DNA of 64,000 bases, taken from NCBI GenBank assembly GCA_036873755.1, contig JAVTVY010045495.1:1-64000 (forward strand). Reading direction: 5' to 3'. Within the stretch, counting starts at the first letter, position 1. Each line of letters begins with the position of its first letter. Origin of the DNA: Hanleya hanleyi. Lineage: Eukaryota; Mollusca; Polyplacophora; Lepidopleurida; Hanleyidae. The position numbers and the translations under genes were made by a program. Positions 44,166 through 52,267 of the stretch are shown here, piece after piece. The notes beneath the pieces were generated by a model. That model ran no database searches. It saw only the letters and a program-made list of their open reading frames with translations, and was not told where the DNA came from.

Positions 44166-45260
44166 TTAATATTTGTCTTTTTTCTGATCTTGGAAATATA
44201 ACAGAAGTCTATCATTTGCCGTTTCTTCAGTCAATCCTGTAGTCTTCTCAGAACTCTTTGGTGTCTGATCAGTACAATTGTCTGAACTTATCCTCAATAT
44301 CTTGACAGCTGTTACTTCGAAAATATCATCTGCCCGATAAGCCATTGATTGTGCTAGACGAAGAGAATGTTCAGATACATCGTGTATGTCACAATAATGT
44401 AGCACAATACTTGATCCATTCGGATCAACAGAACCAGTCAAGTTTCTCGAGTGAGAGTCGCTAACACAGTAAATGTTATTCTGCTTAATTACAATGAATG
44501 TACTTCCTTTGAATGTTACAATAGCAGCATCACTACTGTTTTGAAGTAAAGAAGCATGTAATGCTTCATTCAGTGTTACAAACTGCAGTTCATCTAGGTT
44601 TTGTCTCGTATTGCCCAGTGTTCCCATTAGTGATTCTTGAAATGCAAAATTGTACATATTACCATTTGTGTATTCCACTGACCCAGGAATGTCAGTAATG
44701 GCTAGGAGATCATGATGAATTGCGCTACTTCGCTGCAAAAATTCATACATTTCGTTTCCATTTACAAGTATCTGGTCTACATCATTTGATGTCCAAATTG
44801 TTGTTGGTTTCTCTTGACTGTATATGAGAGCTGATAGACTATTCATTACACACTGTTTACCAGCATTGTCCTGAAATCTTGGATGGCTTTGGTCGAAGTG
44901 ACCCTGTATTGGTACTGGCAAACTCAAAATATCTGTGTTTCCTTCGAATCTATGTTGTGAAATTATACCCGGACACGTTTCTGCTGATTCATGTTCTCCT
45001 TCAGCATCTACGACAACATCGTAATGAGTGTCATGTGTTGAAACAAATATTTTGTCTGTCTGTTTATCAACAGGAAGTTCAGGTATGTAAGGTTTGCATG
45101 GATTTGTATCTTCACTGTTTGTAACAGATCTATTCAATAGCTTGTTCATAGTTCTTGAAGTGTTTTGGTTTGTTCGCTTGTTCTTAGTTCTTGCAACTTT
45201 TGTACATAATTCTAACCCACTGCATTGCACGGTGGCAATGGCACCCTCGGTGAGGTGCAA
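44166..45260 (-). CDS. Helentron-associated cysteine-peptidase-like (deubiquitinase-type) domain ORF
   Basis: A 364-codon frame. From about residue 125 it matches a domain that often precedes Rep in invertebrate and fish Helitrons: NAGKQCVMNSLSALIY with candidate nucleophile Cys137, a central region with DVDQILVNGNEMYEFL, and YCVSDSHSRNLTG with Asp268 and His270. The GxQC and D-x-H pairing resembles OTU-type and herpesvirus tegument-type ubiquitin proteases. That assignment is from motif shape only. The frame ends in an A-rich run (QKKDKY), after which the -1 frame is open into the basic-repeat ORF. The two were therefore probably continuous, by an indel or by programmed frameshifting. The N-terminal 60 residues overlap the upstream ORF. 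Confidence 0.65.
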   Translation of the reverse strand: MHLTEGAIATVQCSGLELCTKVARTKNKRTNQNTSRTMNKLLNRSVTNSEDTNPCKPYIPELPVDKQTDKIFVSTHDTHYDVVVDAEGEHESAETCPGIISQHRFEGNTDILSLPVPIQGHFDQSHPRFQDNAGKQCVMNSLSALIYSQEKPTTIWTSNDVDQILVNGNEMYEFLQRSSAIHHDLLAITDIPGSVEYTNGNMYNFAFQESLMGTLGNTRQNLDELQFVTLNEALHASLLQNSSDAAIVTFKGSTFIVIKQNNIYCVSDSHSRNLTGSVDPNGSSIVLHYCDIHDVSEHSLRLAQSMAYRADDIFEVTAVKILRISSDNCTDQTPKSSEKTTGLTEETANDRLLLYFQDQKKDKY

Positions 45261-45571
45261 ACGGAAGGTTCCGAGTCAGTGGTGGTCGTCTGCCCTGCAT
45301 CATCAATTCTACTATCCTGTGTAGCTGATGGTGGTACACTTGATGGTGTACAGACGCACGGATGCGAATCAGACCTCGGCGGGACATCCCCGTGTGGGAT
45401 GGACAGACTTCCCCGAGGAGTTGTTAACCTCGGGGCATTTGAAGATTTTCCCTCCAGAAGGGATGGTTCCTCCAGACCATGGAATGACGAATCAGTCTCA
45501 GCCCTCCTCTGTCTCATCCGCGACCTCCGCTGCTCAGCCTGCCGACGTGAGGATTTGCGCTTCCCTCCCAT
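45212..45571 (-). CDS. Helentron basic N-terminal ORF
   Basis: A 119-codon frame from the ATG at 45571 (MGGKRKSSRRQAEQRRSRM), with a strongly basic first 35 residues and a Ser/Pro/Thr-rich remainder. A basic K/R start followed by a low-complexity linker fits the N-terminus of the Helitron protein type that carries the peptidase-like domain. It overlaps the next ORF by about 49 bp in a different frame. This suggests either a frameshift mutation near 45230-45260 or separate initiation. Alternatively it may be an unrelated short ORF. Confidence 0.5.
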   Translation of the reverse strand: MGGKRKSSRRQAEQRRSRMRQRRAETDSSFHGLEEPSLLEGKSSNAPRLTTPRGSLSIPHGDVPPRSDSHPCVCTPSSVPPSATQDSRIDDAGQTTTTDSEPSVCTSPRVPLPPCNAVG

Positions 45572-45949
45572 GCTGTGAAATATATACATCCATAAAAACT
45601 TGTTTGGGTAATGTCAACGTATGATGGCGACAATTTGATAAAGTTCATAACTGTTGTTGTTGTGTCGTCACAACATGACACTGACATCGCAGCAAACCAT
45701 GACCTCGCCCTAAATAATGTTCCGTACAGAGAATTTTTGTAAATATCACACGAATCTCCATTAAAATTTACATTCTGCTTGCCCCGATAAGTTTAATCGC
45801 ATTGCAAGTTTCATTTCTGTGAGGTTTATGTATGGTAATTCCTCTAACAAAACAATTACCCTATCGGGAATCGATCACCCACGATTTTTGGAGAAAAATA
45901 CGATCGGAAGTTGTAATAATTCAATGACCCCCGATTTTTAGTAGATCCT

Positions 45950-47110
45950 GTTTGTCAAAAAATTTCATTACATATGATATGCAATGCTGATGCACACGTG
46001 TTGACCAGGGATTCATAGTTGTCGAGTTTTACTACTGTAAAGATGGTATGAATATATAAACATGAGATTGATCTGATGAAAACCCCTCGGCTTTCCCCAA
46101 GTGATTGAGACCCATGTGTAGTGTGAATTGGGGAAGAGATAGTTCTATGTGAGAAGATCAAGATATACCGGTAGTTGGTTACATTCAGGCATATAGGAAA
46201 GAAATAGAAAAATGATATATCTGTAAAGGGGCATAACTCTGTAAAATATGGACCGAGGGGAGCCACTTTCGATAGGCATCTGACTTAGCACTCTGTGAAA
46301 TAAAAACCGAGACGAATAAGCTGTACCGAACATGGATCTGCAGATATAACTTGTACATTCAGCTACAGATAACAAAATCAGAGATTATTACATCCGAAAG
46401 GGCCATAACTCCATAAGCCGAGGCGAGTAATCCTTTGTTGACTTGTAGAATACAACAATATAATTAAGTTTCTAAAATATAGTAGCTATACCGAACACAG
46501 TTCTGCAGATATAGTTGGTTACATTCAGGCATATAGGACAGAAATAAAAATTAATATATCTGTAAAGGGGCATAACTCAGTAAAATATGGGCCGAGGGAG
46601 CCGCTTTCGATAGGCGTCTGACTTAGAACTGCTGTAAAACAAGAACCAAGACGAATAAGCTGTACCGAACATGGATCTGCAGATATAACTTGTACATTCA
46701 GCTACAGATAACAAAATCAGAGATTATTACATCCGAAAGGGGCCTAACTCCATAAGCCGAGGCGAGTAATCCTTTGTTGGTTTGTAGAATACAGTGATAT
46801 AAATAAGTTTCCAAAATATAGTAGCTATACCGAACACAGTTCTGCAGATATATTTCGTTACATTCAGGCATATAGGACAGAAATAGAAATTAATATATCT
46901 GTAAAGGGGCATAACTCTGTAAAATATGGGTCGAGGGGAGCCACTTTCGATAGGCATCTGACTTAGCACTAGATAAATAAGTGTTGAAAATTTGGTGGTT
47001 GTGTCTCAAGCGGTTTTGCCTAAAATGCGTTAATAATGGAGGTAGGGACGGACGCACATGGCGACGACAATACCCCGAGGCCAAAATGGCCGAAGGGTAA
47101 AAAAAAAATG
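45950..47110 (-). repeat. Hairpin-headed composite array with ~340-bp period
   Basis: AAAGGGGCATAACTC followed by GTAAAATATGG, then CCACTTTCGATAGGC, recurs near 46230, 46565 and 46905, alternating with CCGAAAGGG-CTAACTCCATAAGCCGAGG at 46395 and 46735. The composite period is thus about 340 bp. The right end is ACGGACGCAC followed by ACCCCGAGGCCAAAATGGCCGAAGGGTAAAAA, the reverse complement form of the head at 41262, so the element reads leftward. Confidence 0.8.
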
Positions 47111-47888
47111 AAACTGACTGTAAAAAAAACAACTAAAAATTATAAAATTTAGACAAAAAATCAGTTTTCGAAGTGGTGTTGTTGTCATCGATGTCAAAAC
47201 TCTATTGTGTATCCCAACAAATCTATTGAGAACATTTTGTCCGATTTTTTTGAGAAATATATATTGTTATGTTCTGAAACTTATGTCACTAGAACATTGC
47301 AAATATTATAGTATTCAGCCAAAATATTACCAAACAGCACCCGTAGAAGTACATGTATCTGAAACATTTTCTGTTTTGGGTGGTCATTGTCTGGGATAAA
47401 TTTGACGCCGCCAAGGCTGAGGGGGGACTGGCCCATATGTACAAAGGAGGTGGAGGTTGTCATTATCTATTGTGATGTCAGGGACAACGCTATGACATTG
47501 CTATTGTGGTCAGTATTGATACTTTTCAGTATGGAATCAAACGGCACATGTGGTGATTGGAAAATAATCCAATTGCATACGGGAACGCCAAAAATATACA
47601 ATAACTTGGTTCGAACGTCCGGCGACGCCGTTATAGGTCACTTCGACTGAGCTTCACAGTTTATAAGTCGAGTATGTTTCCTCTATGGAACATGATTTTT
47701 CGTGCAGAATCGAAAACAATATTATTCAACCCCATTAAATGTAACAGCAAGAGGAATTTTTCTCGAGTAAACGACACACCACAGTAGTATATAAAGTGGA
47801 TTACGAGTCACATTGACCTACTTTTTTGTTCCCCCTGGGTAAAATTTGTGGCGGAACTGTGGCGGGGTTTCCCAGTGGGGGATTCCCC
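47111..47888. other. No gene seen; left flank of Polinton
   Basis: No supported ORF. Just before the Polinton, CAGTGGGGGATTCCC and CAGTGGGGGTTTCCC follow one another, so the exact left terminus has one alternative about 14 bp to the left. Confidence 0.5.
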
Positions 47889-48228
47889 AGTGGGGGTTTC
47901 CCAATGACGATCACGTGATCAAGGCATGTCCTGACTTGTTCTGGGTTGTACAGTTCTGCCATGCGGAGGATGGGTACTAGTATTTCGCTGACGTCCTAGT
48001 AATAAACATAATCTATAGGTGTTGTACCATGTTTTGGGGTGGGGTGGTCAAAATGGCGGCTGTGGGGTGGGGTGGTCAAAATGGCGGACTGTGGGGTGGG
48101 GTGGTCAAAATGGCGGCTGTGGGGTGGGGTGGTCAAAATGGCGGCTGTGTGGTGGTGGTGATCAAAATGGCGGATTGTAGAAAAACGTATAAAAGGAGGT
48201 GATTTTTAGGGGTGGGGTGTATTCATTG
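47889..48228 (+). repeat. Polinton left terminal inverted repeat
   Basis: Matches the reverse complement of the right end: TTTCCCAATGACGATCACGT at the tip, through GTTGTACCATGTTTTGGGGT, a minisatellite of about five units (GGGGTGGTCAAAATGGCGGC, 48040-48175), then GTAGAAAAACGTATAAAA and GGTGGGGTGTATTCATTG. Homology ends at about 48228. Confidence 0.95.
48188..48194 (+). promoter_or_regulatory. TATA-like box inside left TIR
   Basis: TATAAAA lies 57 bp before the ATG of the first Polinton ORF (48251). Because it lies in the TIR, the right end has the mirrored element (TATAAAA on the minus-oriented TIR sequence near 63477). Confidence 0.5.
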
Positions 48229-48250
48229 GCCTATCTACGGTCGCAGAGCC

Positions 48251-48574
48251 ATGACGGAGACCCAGCCCTATGCGACTCGCATTTTACAGCATGCCACCGT
48301 GGTGAATTCATTCACGGGTTACCGAGCAGTGGTCCGGTCCATGTTTGCAGATGGCGACAACGAGGGGCGACGCCAGATTCTCAACGAGTTCACAGAAGCG
48401 GTCCTCCACAGAGTGCACTCGATGGAGAGGCGTGCCATCACTCATCACTTCTGGACTATGACAGCCATCCTTGATGCTCGCGCTATGGACCAGGAGCGCT
48501 CACGCCGGAACCAGCGCCGGCTGGTTGGCCTCACACTAGTCTGTGCCCTATTGATCCTGGCGCTGTGGTATTGA
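48251..48574 (+). CDS. Small Polinton membrane protein (unknown function)
   Basis: A 107-codon ORF starting MTETQPYATR; a longer reading from 48212 would begin inside the TIR and is less likely. The first ~85 residues are hydrophilic and helical, with many Arg. The C-terminus (LVGLTLVCALLILALWY) is a single membrane-spanning segment, so a tail-anchored topology is predicted. It is the first rightward gene and has a TATA-like box just upstream. I do not recognise its family. Confidence 0.55.
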   Translation: MTETQPYATRILQHATVVNSFTGYRAVVRSMFADGDNEGRRQILNEFTEAVLHRVHSMERRAITHHFWTMTAILDARAMDQERSRRNQRRLVGLTLVCALLILALWY

Positions 48575-48577
48575 CAC

Positions 48578-48585
48578 TATAAATA
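48578..48585 (+). promoter_or_regulatory. TATA-like box displaced from its gene
   Basis: TATAAATA directly after the first ORF. Without the repeat insertion that follows it would lie roughly 40 bp upstream of the 49033 ORF, the same spacing as other Polinton genes here. Confidence 0.4.
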
Positions 48586-48599
48586 CGAGGGTCAGACAC

Positions 48600-49030
48600 A
48601 GTGTGTGTCATTCACCGATCGTCATTGGGGCAAGCATTACAACACATATAAGGGAAGTGGGAAGAGGTGCCGACATACTGACTACGTCATATGACTTCAC
48701 AGAATAGTCTCCTGGTAAACCTATTCTAAAGCACATACCAAGAATCTAACGATTCGTGATATATGTTGTATCTCAGGTACGCTTTTATTGTACCTGTTCA
48801 TGTGGCAACATGGATGATATGACCACACGGCCCCTAGCACCGGCATAAGCGGTATTAGATGCAAATCTAGAGAGCTATGATGGAAATGCTCTGACAACTC
48901 GTATACTGGTAATTGGTGAGCTGTTTCGCTGTGACAACTCGCACATTGGCGATTGGTGAGCTGTATCGTCGTCAGATGTAAATGACGGCAATTAACACAA
49001 AAGACTAGTCTGTAAGGCCCGATGTCGACC
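48600..49030 (+). repeat. Dispersed retroelement-tail repeat inserted in Polinton
   Basis: Starts near 48600 and contains AACACATATAAGGGAAGTGG with AGAGGTGCCG (nearly identical to the LINE fragment near 32.93 kb), the CATACTGAC block, GGCCCCTAGCACC with AAGCGGTATTAG and an end matching 780-815. GATGTCGACCCGATGTC at the right edge may include a short target duplication. It lies between a TATA-like box and the next ORF. Confidence 0.65.
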
Positions 49031-49032
49031 CG

Positions 49033-49530
49033 ATGTCACCCGTCCTACGAGCCATCCTGCCCCTTACACTCCAGGTGGGGTTACACGTCTATGAAGATAA
49101 AGTCACCCGCGTGGAAGATCGGGATGCCTGTGGGTGGAGTTCGGAGTACACATCCACTACGGTTACCCTACACCGTGATGGCTGGACCAAATTTAAACGG
49201 GTGTTGAGCGGTGAGCTCGACGGAAACCTCATCCACCTCGAGAACGCCAACTACGTACACCGTGGACCCTTCTTTGCCCGTTTGGGGCGTTACCACGATC
49301 CTACGCAAAGCTTCACCCTAGACCCTGATCTGTGGACAGCCTTGGAGAAAGTGGTGCCTATTGTGGACCAGCTCTTTACACCGGACGAGCGGTCATCAGA
49401 CCAGTTGGGGTGGGCTCGTGCTATTGAGGACGCGCTAGCTGAACCCAATGAACAACTGTCTAGTCATGAACCAGACGACGAGGCTATAGACAATCCGGCT
49501 GAACTGAGTCAACCAACACAACGGTGGTAG
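49033..49530 (+). CDS. Polinton PC4-like single-stranded DNA-binding protein (putative)
   Basis: A 165-codon frame. TRVEDR and VTLHRDGWTKFKRV (residues ~25-55) resemble a protein conserved in many Polintons. Its C-terminal half normally carries a PC4-type strand pair ending in a LTPDQW-like helix. Here ARLGRYHDPTQSFTLDPDLW followed by TALEKV (residues ~82-107) occupies that place. PC4-fold proteins bind single-stranded DNA, so a role in replication or late transcription is plausible but unproven. The C-terminal 40 residues are acidic. The start lies at the edge of the inserted repeat, so a few native N-terminal residues may have been altered. Confidence 0.5.
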   Translation: MSPVLRAILPLTLQVGLHVYEDKVTRVEDRDACGWSSEYTSTTVTLHRDGWTKFKRVLSGELDGNLIHLENANYVHRGPFFARLGRYHDPTQSFTLDPDLWTALEKVVPIVDQLFTPDERSSDQLGWARAIEDALAEPNEQLSSHEPDDEAIDNPAELSQPTQRW

Positions 49531-49538
49531 AAACTTGT

Positions 49539-49546
49539 TATAAATA
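49539..49546 (+). promoter_or_regulatory. TATA-like box before integrase
   Basis: TATAAATA, 44 bp before the integrase ATG at 49583 and just after the previous stop codon. Confidence 0.5.
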
Positions 49547-49582
49547 AACCATACTCTCCGGGTCCATCATCATTGTGCCACC

Positions 49583-50655
49583 ATGAAGCGCTGGGAGAAG
49601 GTGTTGGATAACTTATACTACAGTCCCGACAGTCCGGCGGCCTATAGTGCATTGTCGGCTCTCTGTCGAGCGGCCAAACCCCAGGGGATACAACGTGCCC
49701 AAGTCCGAGATTGGTTAAGAAGACAAGACACCTATACCTTACATCGATCTGTCCGTCGCCATTTTCTACGGAACCGGGTCATCGTGGGAGGAATAGATGC
49801 CCAGTGGCAAGCGGATTTGGTCGATATGAGCGCTTTTGCCAAACACAACGATGGGAATCGGTATATCTTGACGTGCATCGATATCCTATCCAAGTATGCG
49901 TGGGTGGTACCCATCCGGACGAAAACGGGGGCGAATCTCACAGCGGCGTTCAAAGACATCTTCAAGACCGGGCGCAAACCTTTGTATTTGCAAACCGACG
50001 AAGGCACGGAATTCCTCAACAGACCGTTCCAAGCCTTTCTCAAGAAACAGAAGGTCTTCTTCTTCCATACGTACAACGAGACCAAGGCTTCCGTGGTGGA
50101 AAGGTTCAACAGGACATTCAAGGCCGCATGTATAAATATTTCACCTATAAGAATACAAGGCGGTATATCAATGTTCTCCCGAACCTTGCAAGGGGTTACA
50201 ATCGAGCGTATCATCGGAGTATACAGAGAGCCCCCATTACCGTGACCCAACGCAATGAAGCCCAAGTCCGGCGTGTCTTGTACCCCATGCCATTGCAACG
50301 AGCACCGAAGGCGGTGTACAAGGTCGGGGACCCTGTACGGATCAGTAAAGTCAAGGGCAAGTTCGAGAAAAGTTACTTGCCCAACTGGAGCGATGAGCGC
50401 TTCCTGATTAAACGGCGCCTACCCCGACAGCAGCGAGTCTATGAACTGGAAGATCTTCAAGGGGAACCGTTGCTAGGGACGTTTTACCAGACGGAATTAC
50501 AGCCTCTCGTAAAAACACAGCAAGACTACTACACGGTGGAGCAGATTTTGAAAACGGAACGTCGACGTGGCAAACTGTTTCATTTCGTCAAATGGCAAGG
50601 CTGGCCCAGTTCCTTCAATTCCTGGATCGCGGCCAACCAGGTGAAACGACTATAA
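49583..50655 (+). pseudogene. Polinton integrase with chromodomain (frameshifted)
   Basis: Retroviral-type DDE integrase that would join the linear element to host DNA. The first frame (49583 to about 50130) has an N-terminal helical/zinc-like part, then WQADLVDM (Asp78), LQTDEGTEFL (Asp139) and SVVERFNRT (Glu173), a D-D-x33-E spacing. At about 50128 one base appears to be missing and the chain continues in the frame ending at 50655. That frame has KVGDPVRISK and WSDERFLI (SH3-like/GPY-like region) and a C-terminal chromodomain (YTVEQILKTERRRGKLFHF, VKWQGWPSSFNSWI). Chromodomains may direct insertion to modified chromatin. Both parts are otherwise well preserved. Confidence 0.93.
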
Positions 50656-50657
50656 AG
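50651..50657 (+). promoter_or_regulatory. TATA-like box before mucin-like ORF
   Basis: TATAAAG overlaps the integrase stop codon and lies 47 bp before the ATG at 50698. Confidence 0.45.
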
Positions 50658-50697
50658 CCAGACACCACTGCCGTCCTCCTTCATTCCACGGTCGACC

Positions 50698-51270
50698 ATG
50701 AACACGGTGCAACCGTCTCTGAACACAGCGTCTTCCAAAACGCGCAAAGTGCAAGTAGGCTTTGGGGTGATAGTGCTAACCCTGCTGAGTGTGTTGTACG
50801 GGGGTGTGTTTTACGACGTAGCCTATGTCAGCACGTTACTTAACCAACTGAGAACACCAGCCATCAGTGAAACCGGTCTACAGAGAGCACCAGTCGTATC
50901 GAGCCCAGTCACCACCACCACACCCCGTGTACAAGCCACAACGAGCTCCACACCTACACCAAGTACACCCACTACGTCTGAAGACCCAGCGGATTTCATC
51001 CCTCACAGTGAACCGACAACGACGACCCACGTTGTACCCACCCCCATCATCATCCCTGACAGTCAACAGGCAACGACGACCGACGTTGTACCCACCACCA
51101 CTCCAGTTCACTCGTACCAAATTTACAAGAGCGGGTTACCACGACAACGGATACACCTTCAACCATGGACCCCCGTTGGCAGCATCCCTTCACGTGTCTC
51201 ATCGCAGGACCGACAGGTTCCGGCAAAACGCACTTCGTCAGGAAGCTCCTTCAACACGCCGACAGCATGA
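50698..51270 (+). CDS. Polinton mucin-like single-pass membrane protein (putative)
   Basis: A 190-codon frame. A short basic N-terminus (residues 1-19, with SSKTRKVQ) precedes one hydrophobic segment (GFGVIVLTLLSVLYGGVFY, ~21-40), so a type II membrane orientation is expected. Residues ~55-140 are rich in Thr, Pro and Ser, with repeated TTTT, TPTPSTPTTS and IPDSQQATTTDVVPTTTP, like a heavily O-glycosylated stalk. The last ~35 residues overlap the ATPase gene in another frame. I do not recognise a homologous family. A surface or membrane-anchoring role is inference. The position between integrase and ATPase and the TATA-like box support it being real. Confidence 0.5.
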   Translation: MNTVQPSLNTASSKTRKVQVGFGVIVLTLLSVLYGGVFYDVAYVSTLLNQLRTPAISETGLQRAPVVSSPVTTTTPRVQATTSSTPTPSTPTTSEDPADFIPHSEPTTTTHVVPTPIIIPDSQQATTTDVVPTTTPVHSYQIYKSGLPRQRIHLQPWTPVGSIPSRVSSQDRQVPAKRTSSGSSFNTPTA

Positions 51271-51773
51271 TCACCCCACCCATTGCTCGAGTCGTGTGGT
51301 GTTACGGGGAATGGCAGGAAGTGTATGCAGCAATGCCCCACATCACGTTCGTGGAAGGCCTACCTACCGTGGCCGATTGGGAACCCGACACCTTGGTGGT
51401 TCTGGATGATCTCATGGCGGAGACGGACAGTCGGGTCACCCAACTCTTTACCAAAGGCAGCCACCATCGACGGCTCAGCATCATCTACATTGTGCAGAAT
51501 CTGTTCAGTAAAAACAAAGAACATCGGAACATCAGCTTAAATGCCCACTACCTGGTGGTCTTCAAAAACCCGAGAGATACCACTCAATTGCTGCACCTGG
51601 CGAGACAGATGTATCCCGGCCGCACACCGTTTGCGTTGGAAGCCTTTAAAGATGCCACAACCCCTCAGCACGGGTATATGCTCTTCGACCTGAAGCAAGC
51701 CACTCCCGAACACCTTCGACTACGGACCGGCATCTTTCCCGGAGAGACCCACCACGTGTACTTGCAAAAATAA
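51165..51773 (+). CDS. Polinton FtsK/HerA-type genome-packaging ATPase
   Basis: A 202-codon intact frame. Walker A GPTGSGKT at residues 15-22, Walker B TLVVLDDLM with Asp81-Asp82 and a downstream sensor-like IIYIVQN segment match the A32-like packaging ATPases of Polintons and adintovirus/virophage-type viruses. It would pump the element's DNA into a capsid. It starts inside the preceding mucin-like ORF in another frame. The first ATG (MDPRWQHPF) is just before the P-loop, the usual length for Polinton ATPases. Confidence 0.93.
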   Translation: MDPRWQHPFTCLIAGPTGSGKTHFVRKLLQHADSMITPPIARVVWCYGEWQEVYAAMPHITFVEGLPTVADWEPDTLVVLDDLMAETDSRVTQLFTKGSHHRRLSIIYIVQNLFSKNKEHRNISLNAHYLVVFKNPRDTTQLLHLARQMYPGRTPFALEAFKDATTPQHGYMLFDLKQATPEHLRLRTGIFPGETHHVYLQK

Positions 51774-51926
51774 TGTAAACACACCTACAGTGGCTCCCCC
51801 AGCTGGGGTGTGTGTGTTTTGATGATGGGGATAATAAAAAGAATGAATACCACAGCAGGGTTGATTTTTTGTCTCTGAAGTAGATAAAATGAGCAGAGTT
51901 GTGGGTTCTGGCATTAGTTGTACATG

Positions 51927-52267
51927 ATGTCTGCGCGAGTACGGAAGCACGCTCCCACGCTCCGTGTATTGAAGACGGCCCCACCCGAGTTAGACCGAAC
52001 CATTGTACGCGGTGCGGACCCTGCTCTCGTGTGCTGTCTGTGCGAGATTGGACTCAATATCTTAAAAGGCAACGTACCACTGACTCCGGCTCAGAAGACC
52101 AAGTTGGCCAAGCATAAGACAGGTCTCCGAACCTTAGTCCAGAAGCGGGTCTCTCAAACACAAAGAAAAAGGTGTTACAGAAAGGTGGATTTCTCGGGGC
52201 CATCTTAGCACCGTTGGCCGCTTCCGTGTTGGGTCCAGTATTGGGTGGACTCTTCGGCCGACAATGA
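51927..52267 (+). pseudogene. Conserved Polinton small basic ORF (frameshifted)
   Basis: Starts MSARVRKHAPTLRVLKTAPP. Residues ~15-70 contain RTIVRGADPALVCCLCEI and LNILKGNVPLTPAQKTKL, a pattern I recognise from many Polintons, followed by a Lys/Arg-rich part. At about 52170 the frame changes. The expected Gly/Leu-rich hydrophobic end (LQKGGFLGAILAPL, LGPVLGGLFG) is in the next frame and terminates at 52267, where the stop overlaps the next ATG (ATGA). The family is unnamed to me; a virion or DNA-condensing role is a guess. Confidence 0.7.

Larger units (their letters stand above)
33935..45589 (-). mobile_element. Helentron (Helitron2-type rolling-circle transposon), interrupted
   Basis: Minus-strand coding blocks in order: basic N-terminus, cysteine-peptidase-like domain, basic KRK-repeat region, zinc-binding region, HUH Rep, PIF1-type helicase, and a C-terminal exonuclease-endonuclease-phosphatase domain. 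The fused endonuclease is the mark of the Helentron branch. A 3.9 kb insertion (39198-43113) and two frame changes break the unit. Terminal sequences were not identified, so the limits given are coding limits. Confidence 0.88.

Noticed and set aside
45225..45578. 117-codon plus-strand ORF
   Set aside because: Antisense to the Helentron N-terminal ORF, with no own support.
49732..50298. 188-codon minus-strand ORF
   Set aside because: Antisense shadow of the Polinton integrase.
50867..51409. 180-codon plus-strand ORF in another frame over the mucin-like ORF and ATPase
   Set aside because: Low-complexity Pro/Arg translation of the Thr-rich region; it lacks a membrane segment and contradicts the ATPase frame.
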